Below, one piece after another: positions 6,949-8,861 of a DNA stretch of 8,861 bases (the stretch's first letter is position 1; each line of letters opens with the position of its first letter). The translations under genes and the position numbers were made by a program. This DNA comes from an uncultured Blautia sp. (GTDB lineage Bacteria > Bacillota > Clostridia > Lachnospirales > Lachnospiraceae): positions 1-8,861 of the forward strand of contig CABSEJ010000134.1 in NCBI GenBank assembly GCA_902476765.1. The letters are read 5' to 3'. The notes under the pieces were generated by a model. That model was not told the DNA's origin, made no database searches, and saw only the letters and a list, made by a program, of their open reading frames with translations.

Positions 6949-7119
6949 CAAAAGTGTGCTTCGCACCCCTTGCGATTCCATTTTCTTCCAAGAAGCACAC
7001 TTTTGCTGCGCCGAGCGTGGTCAGCTTTAGCTGACATCTGCCTTTCATGCGAGTGCGCATCGCCGTGCGAAGCGCTTTTTATGATATAGGAAAGTGAGAA
7101 CTTTCCTATATCATAAAAA
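6949..7119. repeat. Cluster of inverted repeats, possible dispersed intergenic element
   Basis: This 171-bp non-coding stretch is packed with inverted repeats: 14-bp perfect arms at 6949-6962 and 6992-7005; a 7-bp dyad GTCAGCT/AGCTGAC at 7020-7035; a 5-bp hairpin ATGCG-AGTG-CGCAT at 7047-7060; a 20-bp perfect palindrome at 7076-7119; and a long-range 9-base complement GCTTCGCAC (6958-6966) with GTGCGAAGC (7065-7073). No ribosome-binding site or protein family is apparent. It separates the rpmF terminator from the lipoprotein promoter. The look is that of a MITE-like or REP/BOX-like element, or a structured RNA. Only one copy is in the window, so its repetitive nature is inferred. Confidence 0.55.
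7076..7119. repeat. Perfect 20-bp inverted repeat with 4-base loop
   Basis: The arm at 7076-7095 (TTTTTATGATATAGGAAAGT) and the arm at 7100-7119 are exact reverse complements around the loop GAGA. The structure directly abuts the rpmF terminator: the T-run of that terminator on the minus strand forms part of one arm. It could be an end of the neighbouring hairpin-rich element, a second backup termination structure, or an RNA-stabilising hairpin for rpmF mRNA. Confidence 0.85.
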
Positions 7120-7142
7120 ACCCCGGAGATTTCTCTCCGGGG
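7115..7142 (-). terminator. Rho-independent terminator of yceD-rpmF
   Basis: On the minus strand a 9-bp GC-rich stem, CCCCGGAGA/TCTCCGGGG (7142-7134 with 7129-7121), closes a 4-base loop and is followed by six T (7120-7115). It begins 14 bases after the rpmF stop. This is the strongest terminator in the window. Confidence 0.95.
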
Positions 7143-7156
7143 CTGCTGAGCAATTC

Positions 7157-7342
7157 TTATGCTTCTTCCATGTTGATGATTTCTCTCTTGTTGTAGCTTC
7201 CGCATGCACGGCAAACTCTGTGAGGCATCATCAGGGCGCCACATTTACTGCATTTTACTAAGTTTGGAGCGCTCATTTTCCAGTTTGCTCTTCTTTTATC
7301 TCTTCTTGCTTTAGAAGATTTATTTTTTGGACAGATGGACAT
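7157..7342 (-). CDS. rpmF: 50S ribosomal protein L32 (61 aa)
   Basis: L32 is a small zinc-binding protein of the large ribosomal subunit. The start MSICPKNKSSKARRDKRRAN is the conserved basic N-terminal extension that reaches into rRNA. Residues 31-47 form a four-cysteine zinc ribbon (C31, C34, C44, C47: CSKC ... CRAC), so this is the zinc-containing type and not a cysteine-free paralogue. Length is normal. The start lies only 3 bp after the yceD stop, and its Shine-Dalgarno TAAGGAGG (7358-7351) is made from the last codons of yceD, which suggests translational coupling. A strong terminator follows. Confidence 0.98.
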   Translation of the reverse strand: MSICPKNKSSKARRDKRRANWKMSAPNLVKCSKCGALMMPHRVCRACGSYNKREIINMEEA

Positions 7343-7345
7343 AGG

Positions 7346-7873
7346 TTACACCTCCTTAAATTTGCTAAATATATCACGGATTACTGCCATTCTGGGGTCA
7401 GGACTTGTTTTCTCGCAATCACAAGAGCCTTCATTTAAGTCTTTGCCGCATACCGGGCAGAGACCCTGGCAGTCCTCTTTACATAGAACCCTTACAGGCC
7501 AATGGATTAAAATCTCATTATGCACCAGCTGCTCTACGTCCAGGCTGTAACCTGTGACATAATTCATTTCGTCTAGGTCTTTTATCCTGTCTTCCTCAGA
7601 AGCCTTCATATCTATCTCCTGCTTCAGCTCAATGGGAAATTCTGTAGGAACTTCCTTCAGGCATTTTCCGCAAGGGACAGCCAGAACCAAACGGCCCTTA
7701 GCTTCTATTTCCAGAACCTTTTTTCCTGTGTTTGTGATACTCAGGGAAACCGGCTCCTTCTCAATAACCGGGAAATCTCCCAGCCTTGAATGAAAGGAAT
7801 CCATGGAAACAGGTGCTTCTACAACCTGTGTCTTTCCTTCCAGGGATAAAATTTCCGATAAATCAATTAGCAT
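7346..7873 (-). CDS. yceD: YceD/DUF177 family protein, large-subunit rRNA accumulation factor (175 aa)
   Basis: Members of this family (DUF177) sit beside rpmF in many bacteria and, in E. coli and plants, are needed for normal accumulation of 23S rRNA; the precise action is unknown. The sequence shows the typical paired cysteines: CGKC at residues 68-71, then CKEDCQGLCPVCGKDLNEG (131-149) with C131, C135, C139 and C142, followed by CDC at 151-153. These probably bind a metal, which is inference. The end, DPRMAVIRDIFSKFKEV, matches the usual C-terminus. The ATG at 7873 has AGGAGA 5 bases upstream (7884-7879). A consensus promoter lies just upstream, and rpmF follows after 3 bp, so the two form a bicistronic unit linking ribosomal RNA and ribosomal protein supply. 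Confidence 0.93.
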   Translation of the reverse strand: MLIDLSEILSLEGKTQVVEAPVSMDSFHSRLGDFPVIEKEPVSLSITNTGKKVLEIEAKGRLVLAVPCGKCLKEVPTEFPIELKQEIDMKASEEDRIKDLDEMNYVTGYSLDVEQLVHNEILIHWPVRVLCKEDCQGLCPVCGKDLNEGSCDCEKTSPDPRMAVIRDIFSKFKEV

Positions 7874-7900
7874 AATAGTCTCCTAATCACACCTTGTCAA
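7872..7900 (-). promoter_or_regulatory. Second promoter-like pair overlapping the yceD start
   Basis: TTGACA (7900-7895), 17 bases, then TATTAT (7877-7872) repeat the promoter spacing 28 bp downstream of the first. The -35 shares one base with the upstream -10 box, and the -10 overlaps the yceD ATG. A transcript from here would start inside yceD and could serve rpmF alone, or the pair may be chance in AT-rich DNA. Confidence 0.35.
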
Positions 7901-7928
7901 TTATACATAGTGATTTCCGATTTGTCAA
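7900..7928 (-). promoter_or_regulatory. Consensus sigma-A promoter for yceD-rpmF
   Basis: TTGACA (7928-7923), a spacer of exactly 17 bases, and TATAAT (7905-7900) match the housekeeping promoter consensus at all twelve positions. Transcription would begin near 7893, giving a leader of about 20 bases. The -35 box lies 3 bases past the ackA stop codon, so ackA and yceD are separate units, though no terminator for ackA is visible and read-through is likely. Confidence 0.93.
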
Positions 7929-7931
7929 CTA

Positions 7932-8861
7932 TTATTTCTGATTTTTTACCAGTTCTGCAGTCTCCTGACAGATAGCCAGCTCCTCATTTGTAGGAACAAT
8001 GGCTACGGTTACTTTAGAATCCGGTGTGGAAATCACTTTATTCTCTCCTCTGGTCTGGTTTGCTTCTTCATCCAGAGTAATACCCAGATAGCTCAGTCCC
8101 TTTACTACAGTTTCACGGACAGGAATTGCATTCTCTCCGATACCGCCAGTGAAAGCAATAGCGTCCACGCCATTCATAGCTGCTGCATAGGAACCGATAT
8201 ATTTGATAATTCTGTAGCACAGGCAGTCAATGGCTCTCTTAGCATCCTCGTTACCCTGCTCTCTTGCATCGTTTAAGTCTCTGAAATCGCTGGAAAGACC
8301 TTTGGACAGGCCTAACAGACCGGATTCCTTATTCAGGATTCTCACCATCTCAGATACGTCCATGTTCTCTTTCTTGCAGATGAACTCCAGAACAGCCGGG
8401 TCTAAATCGCCGGAACGTGTTCCCATTACAAGACCTTCCAGAGGAGTAAGACCCATGGAGGTATCTACACATTTTCCGTTTTCTACTGCTGTGATGGAGG
8501 AACCGTTTCCTAAGTGAGCCACGATAACTTTTGAGTTATCCGGGTCAAGTCCCAGGAATTTAATGGTTTCCTTGGAAACAAATCTGTGAGAAGTTCCGTG
8601 GAAGCCGTATTTACGAACCTTGTAATTCTCATAGTATTTATAAGGAATAGCATACATATATGCTTTTTCCGGCATTGTCTGGTGGAAAGCTGTATCAAAT
8701 ACGGCTACGTTAGGCTTGCCTGGCATCAGCTCCATGCATGCACGGATACCCATTAAATTGGCCGGGTTGTGAAGAGGGCCTAAATCGCAGCATTCTTCGA
8801 TAACAGAGATTACTTCATCATCAATAATACAGGAATCGGAAATCTTAGCTACCCCGTGAAG
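7932..8861 (-). CDS. ackA: Acetate kinase, C-terminal 309 residues (5' end outside window)
   Basis: Acetate kinase makes ATP and acetate from acetyl phosphate, the last step of the Pta-AckA fermentation route. The frame is open to the window edge, so the ATG at 8753 is internal and about 90 N-terminal residues are missing compared with characterised enzymes. Visible residues include the signature NVAVFDTAFHQTMP with catalytic Asp at visible residue 56, YGFHGTSHR with His 88, AHLGNGSSITA with His 116, and MGTRSGDLDP with Arg 149. Their spacings equal those of D148, H180, H208 and R241 in the Methanosarcina thermophila enzyme. FTGGIGENA and PTNEEL near the end complete the nucleotide-binding half. 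Butyrate kinase is related, but these motifs and the sequence as a whole fit acetate kinase better. pta is commonly upstream but lies outside the window. Confidence 0.97.
   Translation of the reverse strand, partial: LHGVAKISDSCIIDDEVISVIEECCDLGPLHNPANLMGIRACMELMPGKPNVAVFDTAFHQTMPEKAYMYAIPYKYYENYKVRKYGFHGTSHRFVSKETIKFLGLDPDNSKVIVAHLGNGSSITAVENGKCVDTSMGLTPLEGLVMGTRSGDLDPAVLEFICKKENMDVSEMVRILNKESGLLGLSKGLSSDFRDLNDAREQGNEDAKRAIDCLCYRIIKYIGSYAAAMNGVDAIAFTGGIGENAIPVRETVVKGLSYLGITLDEEANQTRGENKVISTPDSKVTVAIVPTNEELAICQETAELVKNQK

Larger units (their letters stand above)
6787..7156. other. 370-bp intergenic region between rpmF and the lipoprotein gene
   Basis: No protein-coding gene is supported here. 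From high to low coordinates the region holds the rpmF terminator, the 20-bp palindrome, the cluster of smaller inverted repeats, an AT-rich stretch (about 6900-6948), the lipoprotein promoter candidates and its Shine-Dalgarno. A 110-codon open frame on the minus strand (6912-7244) runs through the hairpins and into rpmF out of frame; it has no ribosome binding site and is judged spurious. Confidence 0.8.

Noticed and set aside
6912..7244. 110-codon open frame on the minus strand across the hairpin cluster and into rpmF
   Set aside because: It overlaps rpmF out of frame, lacks a Shine-Dalgarno, and its sequence is simply a translation of the inverted repeats.
7885..7915. Inverted repeat AATCAC/GTGATT around the yceD -10 box as an operator
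   Set aside because: Arms are only 6 bp with a 19-base spacer and cannot be extended, so chance is a sufficient explanation.
8751..8753. ATG as the start of a short acetate kinase
   Set aside because: The frame continues to the window edge with acetate-kinase-like sequence (LHNPANL), so this Met is internal.

Overview
This window reads as chromosomal core DNA from a Gram-positive, low-to-moderate-GC Firmicute, most likely a gut-type member of the Lachnospiraceae (Clostridia). That placement is inferred from the gene order, the strong AGGAGG-type ribosome binding sites, the protein sequences (for example the Clostridia-style L32 zinc ribbon) and the Ig-like lipoprotein. No marker gene in the window fixes the genus.

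Every gene I can support lies on the minus strand, so transcription runs from high to low coordinates: ackA (5' end outside the window) -> yceD/DUF177 -> rpmF -> an unrecognised Ig-like lipoprotein -> plsX -> acpP -> rnc -> smc -> ftsY (3' end outside the window). The window carries acetate production (AckA), ribosome biogenesis (YceD, L32), a cell-surface lipoprotein, phospholipid and fatty-acid supply (PlsX, ACP), RNA processing (RNase III), chromosome organisation (SMC) and the SRP receptor (FtsY). The order plsX-acpP-rnc-smc-ftsY is a classic Firmicutes arrangement. The unusual member is the lipoprotein gene between rpmF and plsX.

Transcription appears to be divided into several units. 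(1) yceD-rpmF has a consensus promoter at 7900-7928 and a strong intrinsic terminator at 7115-7142. (2) Next comes a gene-free stretch, about 6787-7156, with a compact cluster of inverted repeats (6949-7119) that resembles a dispersed intergenic element, followed by candidate promoters for the lipoprotein gene. (3) The lipoprotein gene ends at a hairpin at 6065-6110. (4) plsX-acpP has a candidate promoter whose -35 box sits directly behind that hairpin, and ends in a terminator-like hairpin at 4672-4728 just after acpP. (5) rnc, smc and ftsY are tightly packed: rnc and smc overlap by 10 bp, and smc and ftsY are 9 bp apart.

I did not find an undescribed multi-gene system, CRISPR array, tRNA, rRNA or insertion-sequence transposase. 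The items most worth a second look are the hairpin cluster after rpmF, the tandem promoter-like boxes before yceD, the lipoprotein inserted into a housekeeping operon, and the stem-loop in front of the RNase III gene.
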